Source of the DNA: Pochonia chlamydosporia 170
Taxonomy: Eukaryota; Ascomycota; Sordariomycetes; Hypocreales; Clavicipitaceae
Assembly (NCBI RefSeq): GCF_001653235.2
Contig: NC_035791.1
Location: 1,302,001 to 1,366,000 of the forward strand
Length of the DNA: 64,000 nt
Direction: 5' to 3'
Below are positions 1-12,562 of this stretch, one piece after another. How positions within the stretch are numbered: position 1 is the first letter of the stretch; the number at the start of each line of letters is the position of its first letter. A program made the translations under genes and the position numbers. The notes below the pieces were generated by a model. The model did no database searches and was not told where the DNA came from. It saw only the letters and a list, made by a program, of their open reading frames with translations.

Positions 1-91
1 CAACACTCTCGCTCACATCGTCCACCGTATACCATATCACAGATTATAACAACTCAACAAACTCTAGCGTTGACCAGATAACTCGTTCATA

Positions 92-1197
92 ATGCGTTTC
101 GGCAATGTTGTTTTAGCAGCCGCTGCCGGCTCTGTCGTCGAGGCTCAACGACCAAAGGACCAGAGCATCTGCGACTATTACACGACCGCATTGCTCAAGA
201 CCAACAATGCTACGAACCAAGCTACTCTGTTGACTCTTTTGGTTAACACCGTCGTCATTGGAAACTGTACGGGCCTCTCCATCTTATCGTCACTGTTACT
301 GAACACTAACTCGAGAATATAGATACCATGCCTAATCACAATGCCGTTCCTGGTATCCTTGCCCCCGGTGAGATAGACGGCAAGAAGGTCAACTTGGCTC
401 CTTACTTCTCTGGGGCTCTGGCTTCGACCAATACCGGTGGAAAGATGGGCGAGTCCGTCAACTTCCTCGATGGCGGTGGTGCGGCAGTAAGTTGAACCCG
501 TTCTTAGTTACTGGAGAAGGATTGTACTAAACAAAGACAGCCTCTCAAAGAGAACAAGCCAGCCAATGACATGTCATCCCACCAGTAGTAAGTACATCTT
601 GCTTTATCGATAAACCCCGACTAACCAATGTCAAGCTTCCTCCTCACTCACCTTTACGAGTTCTTTGGGGCTCTCCTGGGATGCAGCATGCAGGGAATGA
701 CTGGATTCAAGGCTTACAGTGGGCGAGCATCGATGGCAGAGGTCCACAAGTTCATGGACTTGGGCAAACCCGAGATGGACTACTTCGTTACTCAAGTCGG
801 TCTCGCAGCGGCCTCCTTTGGCGTAGCCAAGGACGACATCACCACCGTAGCCGAAGCTCTCAACTCCATCTTCAACGTTGCGTGTGGACCACCAACCACG
901 GTTATCAAGGCCCAGGGCCCTCAGCTGCAGTCCATCTGCATCGACCAAGCTACCTGCCCCAAGGCACCTAAGGATGCCATGTGCGACAAATACCCTACCG
1001 TTATGAAGCCTGGCAACGCAACGGGTACCATGATGCCGTCTGGAACCGCCACTGGCACTGCCTCTGGAACAAATATGCCCAGTGGTACGTCTACGAATAT
1101 GCCTTCTGGATCAACTGCGCCCACTGCTGCTGCTGCTGCTGCCAACGGATACAGCTTCGCTGCCGCTGTGGCTGGCGTGGCTGCCTTCCTCCTGTAA
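92..1197 (+). CDS. GPI-anchored secreted conserved fungal protein (4 exons, 315 aa)
   Basis: Exons 92-266, 323-486, 541-587 and 636-1197 join in one frame (948 nt). Introns start gtacgg, gtaagt and gtaagt, end in ag, and the first and third have ctaac branch sites at 306-310 and 621-625. The protein starts with a signal peptide (about residues 1-18, hydrophobic core VVLAAAAG), continues as a soluble domain with several cysteines (e.g. near GCSMQGMTGF, NVACGPP, CIDQATC), then a Thr/Ser/Gly-rich stalk and a C-terminal hydrophobic tail (AAAVAGVAAFLL), the layout of a GPI-anchored wall or membrane protein. I recognise the family as a conserved ascomycete secreted protein but know no established function; heme/globin-like annotation is possible and unverified. 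The splice sites, not the isolated reading frames, define the gene. Start chosen at the first ATG, which directly opens the signal peptide. Confidence 0.85.
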
Positions 1198-2436
1198 GGG
1201 ATGATGAACCAGTTTGTCCTCTTCCAGGCTGGGGTGTGTCTCTTACACGGGGGTGTATATGAAATATGAACAACATGAACAAGCCGGGGCGAAGCTGTTA
1301 GTCATAATATGAGTTGTTTGAAGCATGAAATGCACAAAATAATACGAATGACTTTTCGCAGCGTAAAGGACCACTTCTTTCGTAATGCACTCCCTACCCC
1401 CCTGTGTCTTGTGTGCAAAACACACCAAAATCAAGGTGACAAGGAGGGTGTTTATGTGCTCGCCTTGTCCCCCCCTTGCAACCGTCCAAGTCCTTTGTAC
1501 GTTGAGCTGTTTCTCGAGCCAGAGGCCACACTCTGAGTGGATCAAGGGCTCGGATTTCTGACTGACCAGGTCTTGTGTGGTAAGATGTAGAGACTGGCGG
1601 ACACTGCCCGTCTACCCATTCGTAGCTGGGAGAGTGTAGTGCCCATGAGAGGAGCAAAATCACTCGTACTCCTCAGTCCCTCCCTTGGTTGCTTCTGAGG
1701 GTGTTGACTGGGAGTTCTTTGGTTTCAATTAGCCTGTCTCTGTGAGAAAGGTGACTGGACTGCGGAGTTGTTACGCATGATGGAATCAGTCCATATGTCA
1801 AGTCCATTTGTGAGGGCACTACGATCGACTCTAGCCATTCACGCCAAGAACCCAAACCATCAGTTTGAAGTTCGGAATAGTGGAAGCATGTTGAATAAAT
1901 TCTCCTCTGGATACATTGAGAGTCCAGAAGCTAACTCGGTTGAACGAGATACCGGCACATTAAACAGCTCTGCTGTCGTAGTGGTCATTCTGGCAAAGAC
2001 GAGAGCTTCCTGTGATCATAGTACATCATTCTCGGCTTCCATGGCTATACCTACAACTTCGTCAAGCCATTCAATATATTCCAGAGCCTCGTAAGCATCA
2101 GAGAGTCTGCAGCACAACGATATTGGAGAAAATTTAGAATAGGAGCATAAATACGATTCAGGATAGGCGATAAGAGACAAAATATGATAAGAAATCTATG
2201 AGGTACGACCATGCTGTCTAACGAAAACAAGAAAACCCGCCCCGAAATCGAATTGCTTTTTCACCCAACGCCCACAGTTTGCTCCAGATCCGTTAGGTTT
2301 CCAACGGTTTGTTGCCTCAGAACCTAACCAGATCACTTCTCACATCTTCAACATCGGCTCGCCCCGTCTTTTCAACGTCGACAAGTAGAAGCTCCCATGG
2401 ATAGCCATACACATTCTTGGATCACCGTGAGTCTTA
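1198..2436. other. Intergenic, no gene seen
   Basis: Spacer between the GPI-protein stop and the small gene on the minus strand. It holds only short overlapping reading frames without family resemblance or convincing splice signals. The first part should be 3' UTR of the GPI-protein gene. Nothing further seen. Confidence 0.5.
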
Positions 2437-2703
2437 TTAGCGCCCGAAGGCCCGATCAGCCCGCCGAGCGTCCTCCGATACGCGTTGGTACCGATTCTGG
2501 TCCCCGAGGGGCACATACGCCTGGCCGGCGCCCGAGGATGTGCCAGCAGTCCCGGATGTCGTACCATGGGGTTGGTAGTTGGTGTAAGTATGGCCCGGCT
2601 TTCGGGGCGTTGAGCTGAGGCCGGAATGTCAGCGTGATGCATAGATATTACTATTACTCTCTTCATACCCGTTGTAGGCAGCTCGATTGGAAATGTTGTC
2701 CAT
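2437..2703 (-). CDS. Hidden small two-exon gene, 70-aa basic Gly/Thr/Tyr-rich protein
   Basis: Found only by splicing: exon 1 is 2703-2669 (35 nt from ATG), then an intron opening gtatga with a gctgac branch-like site and ending ctcag, then exon 2 2614-2437 to a TAA. The lengths add to 213 nt, exactly 71 codons. The predicted protein is hydrophilic, rich in Gly, Ser, Thr and Tyr in its middle (e.g. TNYQPHGTTSGTAG), with a charged C-terminus containing VPLGDQNRYQRV and ending RRADRAFGR. No signal peptide or membrane segment is visible. The product is not recognised; it looks like a small, possibly disordered, conserved fungal protein. A competing frame across the same acceptor (with a different phase) is open too, so the exact frame could be wrong. 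Confidence rests on splice signals and composition only. Confidence 0.5.
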
Positions 2704-5700
2704 TTCCGACGACAAGATTGCGTGGTGTTGAAATTGTCAGATGGAGCCTGTTCTTCCTGGGTGATGTGGAAGATGGGTTTTGTCGTGATTTGGACAATAT
2801 TTGCTTCAAAATTTCAAAAGACGCTCAATAAAGATGTGAGACTCTTGCTGCATCGATGGGAGAGTTTCCTGAGGAGAAAAAAGCAGCGGGTGTGCCAACA
2901 CCAGGAGAAGATTTTATACCTCGCCGAAGGGGCAGAATTCGACCGCCAAATCTTCCCGTATCAAGTGTTCAGTGAATTGATCCCACTGCAAAAACGCATG
3001 AAACCACCGTACAGTGTTCAGTCAAACTTCTTTCGCCGTGTGGCTTCCATGTACACGAGGTATCAGTCCCAGTCCCGGCGACAGCACAGCGGGCTCCGCC
3101 ACGACCACAGCACCTTTCAGAGCACATTTTTGTTGAGCAAATACCTGCTGCTACAAGCAGATGAATTAACCCAGAATTCACCTGCAGAGCCCGGGCCAGC
3201 ACGAATCTGCCTTACTGTGATGGTCAAGAGTGTCCATGGTGAAGTCCCTGGTATTGGGGAACAGGGGTCCGCCACACTGGAGAGAGCAGCACATTCGATC
3301 TGGACAAACTCAGTGGAAAGACACTGTGTTGACGGATATCCTTCTGATGAATACTGTCAAGACTATGATGGCATCGTAGTATAATCTCTTTCGAATATCG
3401 AGCCCGTCTGGCCCTTGTTCCTTCGTTCGTTGCTTCATAACTCGGGATTCGTCGATTCTGCTTCGTTCGAGTCTGTGTAACACTCTGTCGCAGATCTCTT
3501 CGGCTTCATTACGGGATTTCCCTCAAACCTCGTTCTCTGAGGCCTCCTCCCTGCTTGTTCAGAGAAACGGCAGCACCACAGCATGACTGGCAAGCCACCG
3601 TTGTCACCCTTGTTGTGACAACAACTGGCCGAGACAGGATTTTATCGTCAACCGGTGAGTGCTGCCTGATCCTCCGAACCTTTGCGAATGTTTGAACGCG
3701 TAATCTGCCATGGTTGGGCAGTGACCACACCAACTTGGCTGTGGTCAGCTGGGCAGGGCATACAGGTGAAGGATGATGTTGTGTTACCGGAACGCTCCCG
3801 GTGGTAAGTGAGGCAGCTTACACACGTCTCTTTCATTTTCGCTGGGCCCACCAGCACGGCTGTGCTCGAGTGTGGTTATATTCCATTTTCCGGCTTCAAA
3901 TGGAACCCCGGTGGGAGTGAGTGCATCAACAGATTCATCAACTTCTCGGCACACCGGTGTGATGCCACGATAGCTGGCGGCATATCACGTGTTCGTGAAT
4001 GATGATCGTTCGAAGTTCGTAGATGGATTCGATATATGCTTGAAGGAGAGTAAAATAAAATCAAAACTCATAGTGAAGATAAATGTAAAAGTAGAAAAAG
4101 GTGTGTAGTTGAAAACAATACTGGCATGAATCCTGTGTGGGCGAACAGAACGATATACATATCTTATTCTTCCTCATCAGATTCAAGAAATTACGGAGCC
4201 GCCTTGAGCCTCGCTCAAGATCGGTCAACTCCTCGTATATAAAGTTCACAAAATGCGGTGCTGACCATTCAGTCCAAACTTCAGGTGGCACCAGGCCTCA
4301 AGGGCCGAATGTGACCATCCTAATCGGGGTCAATAATCAAACCGCCTCCTTTCATGACGTGAGAATTCATCAAAATGGCGGGACTACGCGCTACTAGGTC
4401 TCGATGTGGTGAAACAGCATGGACTCGACGCAGCGGCCAGGTTTGTTGCCGAGTTGCCAATCCAGGGCGGACAAGCGACAGCGGCCTGACTACGAGAGAC
4501 TAGTTTGTATCCAAGAAAAACCAATATATGTACAGAGTACAGTCATTAATCAAACGGTATGCAGGCCAGCGTCGGAGTAGCCATGATTTCATAAATGGCT
4601 GCGTGATGGTGGATGTGACGGCGCCAGATTTCACACGGCTTGCGGCATGATCACTGTGCGCGCCAGTACCATGCCAGAGTAGGTATCTGAGAGACAGTGA
4701 TTGTCTCGACACGCCAGTTAGCTTGAACCTGCAGAATGTATCGTCACACAAGGCTGAGCCTTCCGTGTGCTTGCGGGCCAATTATGGCCATTCGTGGAGA
4801 TCACTCCGCGCTTACACACAAACCATGCAGCCAAAGGGTCAGCAAACATTGCGGCATCGACGGTGGTTGGCAATCCTGGTCAGCTGAAGGAGAAAACATG
4901 ATCTACTTGGTTCAAGTTTGAGAAAACTGCGGCTTTTCGGAGAGGTTGCCAGACTGGTGTAACAAACGACGAACCAAGCCATGTGGACTTGTCACAGGCA
5001 ACACTGCATTCACACACCGATTGGGCGCTAATCTACGATAAAGGGGTACTGTAAAGGTTGTGCAAGGAGCTGCAGGCGTCCAGTTTTACGAGAAAACAAG
5101 CCTCGATCAAAGTTGTCAGTTATGATAGACTTACATGAGCAGAGGAGGCCCGACGTTGGGTCACTACTTGGCACCATTGCTCCCTCCATCTTATCAACAT
5201 CAATGTCACAAGTCTACCGATAGTAAGACAAACAGCATCAGCCGTTCTCTTGGGTGGTTGTATGGTCTTGGCTCGAAAGAGACGCCCGACCCAGAAACAG
5301 AGGACCTTGACGTGGAGGCGTTAAACCGCGTCCCGTTGCATTCGCTACAGCGGATGCAGCCGCTTTCCTCAGCCACGTCTCGATCTATTATGAGCGTTGC
5401 CCCCATGATGCTATCGAAAGCTCCCTGCTGACGGGTCTGTTCCGCGGACCACCGGCCTGAAGTTGACCTACGAGACTGCTGTCACACGGGTGCATACATA
5501 CACGCACGGGCTAGTTGACAAAGTTCTTCAGCCAACCGACTGATATCAATGGCAAACACGGCTATTACAACATTAAATGTAGTCACCACATTGCGAAGCA
5601 TCTTACGGAACCAATTGGGGGCGGCGGAGTTGCCTGTACATCAGTCATGGCCGATATCTGAGTCAGAAATGGTGTGGCATCTGTATTGTACGTACAAGGA

Positions 5701-7338
5701 CACTTTACGTGGCAACAACGTTCTTTGTTCAGACTTTTAACTCATTGATTGGTAGCCGGTAACTTTTCCGTGTTGTAGGAAAGGATTCTCAGCTTCGTCC
5801 TTGAGTCACCGAGCGCAAATACCAACATTGTTGGCTTATTGCCCGATGCCTAACCTCCTCTTACAATATTCGCCGAACTTGGAACTTTTGCCGACACCTG
5901 CATATGGCCTACATTGAGGCTGCTTGTGGCCTTGTTCTATGACGCCCCATCGAGAGTTTAGATCTCATGGGCGGTATACCGCCGGATTCCTGGCCTTCAC
6001 CAGATAGTCCATCCCAGAGAGCTAAGGCCCCTTTTCGTCCCAAAGCAACGGCACTTGGTGTCCTTGAATCGGTCTCCCAAGTCCACGAGAGCAATTTCGG
6101 TGTCAACAAGAGGAGCTTTGGCCTTGTTCTGTGAGCCTTCTTTGGGATACATCCTCGGGATCGCGCTCCTTGGATCCCATGTCAATGACATGCAGTTTGT
6201 CTTCGACCACCTAGGTAGGAGAAATCACCTTCAAGTACTATACAAAGTACTTTTCTCCCCCTCTAGACCGCTCAATTCAGGCATCAATTCTTCCTCCATC
6301 GACCAGTTGCATCCATAATTCCCGTCGATACTTGAATAACGCGTTGGATATGTCGATAGGTCTCATGCGGTTGTCAACATGCCATGAAATGAGGCTGACT
6401 GATATCACCGGCGCCGTTGCTTACTGCAAAACTGGGTATGGATACGACCCAACTTCAAATTTCTCTTACATGCAGCAGCTGCTCGGGTATAATTATGGAA
6501 ACGACACATCAACGGGGCGAGAGGATCCTCTTACAATTGTGGTTAGAAGGACTCAGAAACTAACTGCCACATCGCGTACGACTCTCTCAGGTGGTGGTAG
6601 CCGCAACTATCCTACGATGAATGTAGAACATCCGTGATTGACAGAGTGGCTGTAGATCTTACGGTAGCCTTGACATGATAGACTCTGTGAGCTGGATGTA
6701 TCTGACCCAAGCTATCCCAGCCAGGCGGACATAGCAATCCGCCCGGAGGTATCGCTCCAGCGGCTGTCAACGACTGTGTTTCAGCAAAGTAAAAGATCAA
6801 TACCGTCGAGATGTCATATGTATCGTGACAGGTTGGATATGACAACAAGTCATTGGTTCCCAACCCTGCACCCACCTATATTCGTCTGCAGATGACCATG
6901 GTAATAGCAAACACATCCGTCTTACATAGCAGTTGGGCGTTTTAATCACGAGCCACTCGTTATCTTGTATCAATGTATGTATTTTCATTCTCTACCGTTT
7001 TCCTGTGACTACATTCATTGCCAATGCCGCCAATGCCACCTGTACGCCATACCCAATTCAGAAGCCTCCCGGCTCCAGTTTCCAGGAACAATATGCTATC
7101 ATCTGAGCTAGACCATGTCCGAAAACTCAAAAAACTTGGATAACCATAAAAAGAACAAAACTGAGGTCCAACAAAAGTAAGATGTCCAATACTTGTTGCA
7201 GCAGGACTCCAATGTCGCCAAAAGTTCATTTAAAACAGAAAAACGTCGCTATGCTCGAGTTCGTAAAGGGGTCTGTCTGTGTACGTCACTTCTCTAAGCC
7301 GGTGAAGTTTTGTGGCCAAGATCAAACATCTTCCAAAT
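2704..7338. other. Gene-poor stretch of 4.6 kb
   Basis: Many short overlapping frames on both strands, none with a recognisable domain. The longest (2722-3384 +, 220 codons) lies over the presumed promoter of the 70-aa gene and reads as non-coding. A possible two-exon small gene at 3688-4002 is listed separately with low confidence. Open patches near 5200-5430 and 5940-6190 read loosely protein-like in more than one frame and could be remnants of decayed genes, but I cannot assign them. No terminal repeats, transposase or reverse transcriptase motif seen. Confidence 0.4.
3688..4002 (+). CDS. Possible small two-exon gene (87 aa), weak candidate
   Basis: An ATG-opened frame 3688-3803 runs into a canonical gtaagtg donor; a 51-nt intron ends in cccaccag and the frame continues 3855-4002 to a TGA. 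The total is 264 nt, 88 codons. The product has no signal peptide and is not recognised; the second half carries motifs such as FSGFKWNPGGSEC. No clear ctaac branch site is present and a frame this short can arise by chance, so this is a candidate only. Confidence 0.2.
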
Positions 7339-8650
7339 TCATGGGAAGCGCCACCGGCGCCTTACTCCGAAGGTGCGAAACCGCCATTTCTTGCGCTGAG
7401 TGTCAGTTTGCGGCTCAACTGCGACAGGGCCGCTCTCGTTACTACTCCCTGTGCTGCTCGTGCTCGCACCATTTTCCATGCCGGTATTGGTTCGCCCTAA
7501 TATCACCCCCAAACTTTGGCTGGTGCCTTGCCCAGCTTGGCATTGCATTAATTCACCCAGGTCACGACTCACACGTCGGGCGTAGGCAAATGTGTAAAAT
7601 TCGTTGCCATCCACCAACTCGCCGGTTGTTACGGGTAACGGAATGACGGAAAGTACGGGCACATCCGCAAGTGTATAGCCAGAGAAGGGTGACAACGCTC
7701 GTAAAGTGTCCTGGTTGTCGGAGGCTCGGTCGCCGCCGGTGCCAGTGGCTACTATTGAGGAGGCCGATGACGCAGCTCGTTGTGGTACCCAAAATGCCTG
7801 TTGGCGAGCTGATGGGCTATAATGTGGAAGTGATTCCCGGTCCATGGCTTGACCGTCAAACACGTCTTCGAGTTGACGCATCCTTCCAGATAAGTTGGTG
7901 TTTGCTGCCAGTAATCTCGTCATTCGTCGCTCCAGACCCACCCTGCTATTCTGGGCATCGGATTCGCCTGGACTAGAAGAGTGAAAACACAACTGGTGAG
8001 CAAGATGGTCTGAAAGTCTCCAATTTTTCACGTTTCCCGCTGTGCACCCGAGGTGGCTTCCTTGGCATCTGCACTAAATTGCAGGGCTAAGGTTTGCCAA
8101 GAATTGCCGTGATGAAACAAAAAAGAGATGGAGAATACAGAAACATAAAAGAACAAAGTACTTACCACTTCAAGATGGTCATCATCATCGTCATAGAGAG
8201 GCTGTGCCATCGAATGCGCGAGCATAATGATTTGATGCTTTGTTCATAAGAAGGATAGCCACGGCCTAAAGTGGTATCCTCAGGTGGTGGAGTTGCCAGT
8301 CCTTCCCTTTCGAGGCTCAAGGTTGCGCAGATGGCTTGCATGTCGGACACGGCAAGAACGGTATCGGTCAGTGTCGCAATGAGATAATCGGCTTCGATCC
8401 ATGTTCCCCGTTCAGGGAACGGTAACTGTGCCGATTCAACGAGCGAAAACGTCTTATACAAGATGTGAACTGTGGACCGACACTGCTTGATTTCCTGCAG
8501 CGCTGTGGCGAAGATGGAGTTGGCCTTGGTTGCTGGTGTATTGAGATCCCACAAGGCATCGATGGTCTTACCACCTACAGCGAGAAGGCCAATAATGGCC
8601 GTGGTCACCGACAGTTTCTCGCCGAGGGTCGGTGAGGACGGCGACGCCAT
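7339..8650 (-). CDS. Conserved fungal protein with STAND/Helo-like N-terminal domain (372 aa)
   Basis: Exon 1 8650-8166 and exon 2 7972-7339 join across an intron of about 190 nt (gtaagt donor, cttctag acceptor). Splicing turns the apparent end TILKW into TILKCPGESDAQNS, as in homologous fungal proteins, and gives 373 codons. The N-terminal part (residues about 1-120) is helical and resembles the Helo-like / fungal STAND N-terminal domain: hydrophobic start with TAIIGLLAVGGKTIDAL, then SIFATALQEIKQCRSTVHIL. The middle RWHSLSMTMMMTILKC and the following RRMTRLLAANTNLSGRMRQL look like amphipathic helices. The C-terminal third is Ser/Thr-rich and ends in a basic tail (FRTFGVRRRWRFP). There is no NB-ARC, WD40 or ankyrin module, so it is a stand-alone N-domain protein. 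Role unknown; related N-domains are implicated in fungal non-self recognition and cell death signalling, which is only an analogy here. Confidence 0.8.
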
Positions 8651-11600
8651 GATGGAAATAGAAACCAGTCGAATGCGATGGTGGTGGTAGTCGTCAGTCG
8701 TTGGTGTCGCCCCGATGTTCTCATCTAGCCACCACCTCCCCGTCCCGTTTTGTACCTTGTTTTGTCACCGACCGATTCGCAACTGCCGGCGGTATCACCC
8801 CATGCAATAATGAGCAGCAAGGGCGGCTCTGGTGCACGAACAGTATGGTGTTGCGTCTTACGAGGCTTCTGCGCCGGTTTAGCCAAGAGAGAGTTGATTC
8901 TGTCGTGACCAGCGGCTGGCACTGTGGTGGTGTGTGTATGTCGAGGGTTTCGTATCGGCGACGAATGTTAGATGCGGGTCGACGGGCTTTTTCTTCTGGG
9001 TTGACTCCCTTTGGATGTGTCTCCCGGTGGCGATATGGCGGTTGTCTCGTCGTCCCTCAATGTCTCATCCACTTCATGATACGTATCCGGGGCACAGGTG
9101 CGGGAAAGGTGCAACAGGTGAGCGCAGCGTTGTCAGGTGTAGCCAGCTGGCGCAGCAGATGGTCAACTGGTGTTGATGCAGCAGCGGCGGCGGCAGCAGC
9201 AGCAATGGCACTCGGTCTCGTGCTCGTGTTCGTGCTTGTGCTCGTCTGGACTGTCCTCGTGCAAGCTACAGGAACCGAACCAGCAGAGCACCAGCGGACG
9301 AACAAGTGCATTTTCTACGTTTGAAGACAAACGGGCTCTGGTCTTTCAATTTGAGCCGGGAATGTCAAAACATGGAGGAAAGGCAGGCACTGGCCGGACG
9401 GCTAAGACGGCAAGCCATGCCCCACACTTTGGCTGTTTTGCTGGTGCTCTCGGCACCATTTCTCCGTAAAGTGCAATCGGGTAACTCGGCCAGGCCCATC
9501 TTTAGCCCAGCCCAGCCAGCCAAGCTAGCCAACTTGACCTAGCCCAGCAATGGTCGAGCTCTGTCAGTAGCAGTCCCAGCCCTGAGCGACTCGAGTGTGG
9601 TCCATGTCCGGAGCGACTTGACATCTGGACTGGACATCTCGGCATCGAACAACTTGACATCAAATTTGACTGGCATTGGGAAGTCAAGGTCCGGTGCACT
9701 GGTGCAGCTCCCTGGACCCTTAGCTCCGTTCAATGTTCATGCTTGAGTCTGGTGTTGGGCTCCTTCACGAGGGGGCCGTCAGTCGGCTCAGTCTATCGAT
9801 TTAGCCACAAATGTCGCAACATTTACCAGTTCTTATGCGTACCAACAAACACCCAGGCACCAGTTTTCTAACGATCTGACATCAAATACCCAGTGTACGC
9901 GGTCACGCGCGTCTATTCTATCACAGCCCTGTCAATCCCTACGTAAGTCGGTGCGTAAGGCAACAGACATGTGGAAACCAGCTCGGTGCTGTCGATTAAT
10001 TCCCCCTTGTTGTTCCCGACCAGACACTCATCTGCCACTCTGACTCCGCCTGTCGGCATGCCATTGCCGGACAGCTGCGTCCATTGGCAACTACCACAGA
10101 GCCCTGCTCAAGTTGAAGGAATTTTCATCACTTGACTCCAGGAGAACACGGGATGTTGAGATTGCAAAACATCGCGAGCAGCACACCAAGTGCCAGTATT
10201 GACAAGTTTGCTTCTCCTGGTATCGTGCCAAACGTCTTGAAACTGTCAGCCTTTTTTTCATTCCATCCATGCCCAACAAAAGTGGCACTGACGCTACCGA
10301 CGCCACAATTCGAAATAGATGGGCGGCTGTTCCCATCGCCAAACCACCAAACCCAGCAGACCTCCGCCAAGTTTAGAATTGTTATGTTGCCGTCAGTGCG
10401 TCCCGTTTTCATCCAGCAAGAGGTTCGATTCAAAGCTGTACGTACTCCGTAAAGGTTGATTCATCATACTACGGCGACGGTCCGAGCATGAGGGGAAGTT
10501 CGCTTGCTGCCTCGACATCCGAGACCACCCTGGTCACGAGAGCCCCCACGGTTGCAGTTTCTGATTGAAGTTTCGCTTTGTCTGAATAAGGGAGACCCAG
10601 TGTCTGCGCTCAAGTGGGATCTCCACGTATCGCCAAGTCTTTAAAACTATCCGTCGCTTTGATTTATATTTCTTCGTGCCATTTTAACGACACAAATTCG
10701 AGAGTCTGCGGTACGTGAAAGAAGCAGCATGACGGCTCATCCCTTTCTGCCCCACGGTGCCATGCCGTCATGTATCGGGCCGTGACTCATTTTGCCTTTG
10801 AAACCATCGATCAAATGCTGCCACCTTCGGAGATGCAAAACTTGCAAAACTTCCATGTGCCGGTTGGACAGACGCTGCCGAAGATTGCGGACTGATGCCG
10901 TATCGCGAGTTTGGTGTGTCTCATGGCGCATCACGATGAGCAAATGATTGTCATTGTCTCTCCCCATTTCTGACGTCTCCATGCCGAATTCCGGTGGCGT
11001 GGTGGGAAGCGACCCAGGCGGCAAGGCTAGCCTGGCCAAGAGATTTCTCAGATCGCGTGCTTGGCGAACTGTTCGACCCGTTCGCAAAGCTCCGATGGCA
11101 GGGTCCCTGTTGAATGTTGAGCAGTGGGCCATTCTTCACCCATGTTTGCAACTTGGGAAACAACTTGGAAAATGTTTACACTTTCCAAAAGAGAAGACAA
11201 ACTGATAAGTCAAATACAGGATTCAAGTGAAAGAACCAAGACGTGAATTTTTTTTCCGAGACGAGACGATCAAGCTGCTCGTATGCAAGGCACTGGCAAC
11301 CTCCTTTGGGGGTCGCACCTTCCTGCTCCTCTTGATCTCCACACTTCTCGGACTCTCGGCAAGCCATGAGGAAGCGGCGGATGCCAGGCTCCGACATCAT
11401 GTCTTTTATCTTCCAAGCTCAGACAACACCACCTTGCCGGATTGAAAATATGTCTGATGTTCGGCGTGGTCGACTTGAACGCCATGACAATGCGCGCATT
11501 TGCCTCGGCTGTCTGTGGCATGTCAATCCACCGGGGTAAGTCAGCCACTAATGTCGTCGATGCGTTCATTTGTCTCTCTTCAATGGTTATTTGGGAGCAA

Positions 11601-12562
11601 CATGTTTTTCTCTGGAGTCAGCTGCCCCAAATGATACGAGGGCGATATGTTGATGACAGTTTTAGGATTAATGGCCCATTGCCATGCCATGAACACCAGT
11701 TGTACCTCGACAAGCTCTCTCAAAGGACCGTGCTGCCGCGAAGCCATACAATATTTATTGTAGATGTAAACTCTGGAAAATCTGGATAGGGTATCCTTTC
11801 CTGGATATGCAACCCTCGTCTTCCCACAGGTCTTGCAGGTTCTTGGTTACCCTTTCAAGTCAAATTGAGAACAGCAAACGTCTCAGCAGCGAATGGACGG
11901 CTACACTGTTCGTTTCCTTTCTGGCAGTTTCAACATTGCGTCATTATGTTACCAGCCGAATCCCTACTTTGAGGATGGCGGGGATACGCGACACCATCTG
12001 TGGTATTATCCTATTGTCCACGGGCTCTTCCCAATTGCAGGATGGAGCTGGCTGATCCTACGTCGGCGACGGATGCATTCCATATCCCATGACATTTTGG
12101 TACCTGGAGATGAATGCAGATCCCATACTGCTGCCAACGGCTTAAAACAAACTACATATACGTAGCAGATGCCCCGTGCTGACGATGCAGACAGCCAGGG
12201 CGTAGTACGAAGCTAGGCATCCATACGTCCTACTACAATGCCGCGTCTTGTTCCCGTCCTCTTGGGCTAATACCAGCCTTAAGCTTGGCTAGTCCATAAC
12301 AACTATCACATTCAGGAACTCAGAAGCAATATTGCACGCAAAGAGATAACAGACCAACTTCTAGATATCTACTACGTCAGTCCATCCTACATTAAGTAAT
12401 CCATGATGTCCAATTATAATACAAGGCAAACATTAAACCCGATCCCAATTCAGCCAACGGTCAACGTCAGACACGACCGCCGCGCCTGTCCCAATCGCAC
12501 TATTCCCGCATTTCGCAACCATGGCCCAATATTCCTATAGCTAAATACACTCATTATCGAAA
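8651..12562. other. Intergenic 3.9 kb, no supportable gene
   Basis: The stretch between the STAND-N-like gene start and the BTB gene stop. It contains a trinucleotide-rich tract (gcagcagcggcggcggcagcagc, about 9177-9206) that makes a long spurious plus-strand frame. Minus-strand frames at 10737-11132 and 11176-11569 read partly protein-like but have no start/stop/intron arrangement or domain I can defend. No transposon termini recognised. Confidence 0.4.
9177..9206. repeat. GCA/GCG trinucleotide microsatellite
   Basis: Interrupted run of gca/gcg triplets. It encodes Ala/Ser tracts in all frames and explains the spurious open frames around it. It lies in the presumed 5' region of the STAND-N-like gene. 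Confidence 0.8.

Noticed and set aside
2722..3384. 220-codon plus-strand open frame
   Set aside because: Lies over the promoter side of the 70-aa gene, has no domain and an unlikely composition; no intron or start context supports it.
2704..7338. Transposon or RIP-mutated repeat as explanation of the gene-poor stretches
   Set aside because: No terminal repeats, transposase or reverse transcriptase motif, and no strong AT bias visible by eye; a TpA/ApT index calculation would be needed to settle it.
8701..9324. 207-codon plus-strand open frame
   Set aside because: Kept open largely by a gca/gcg repeat; low-complexity product with no domain, in the presumed 5' flank of the STAND-N-like gene.
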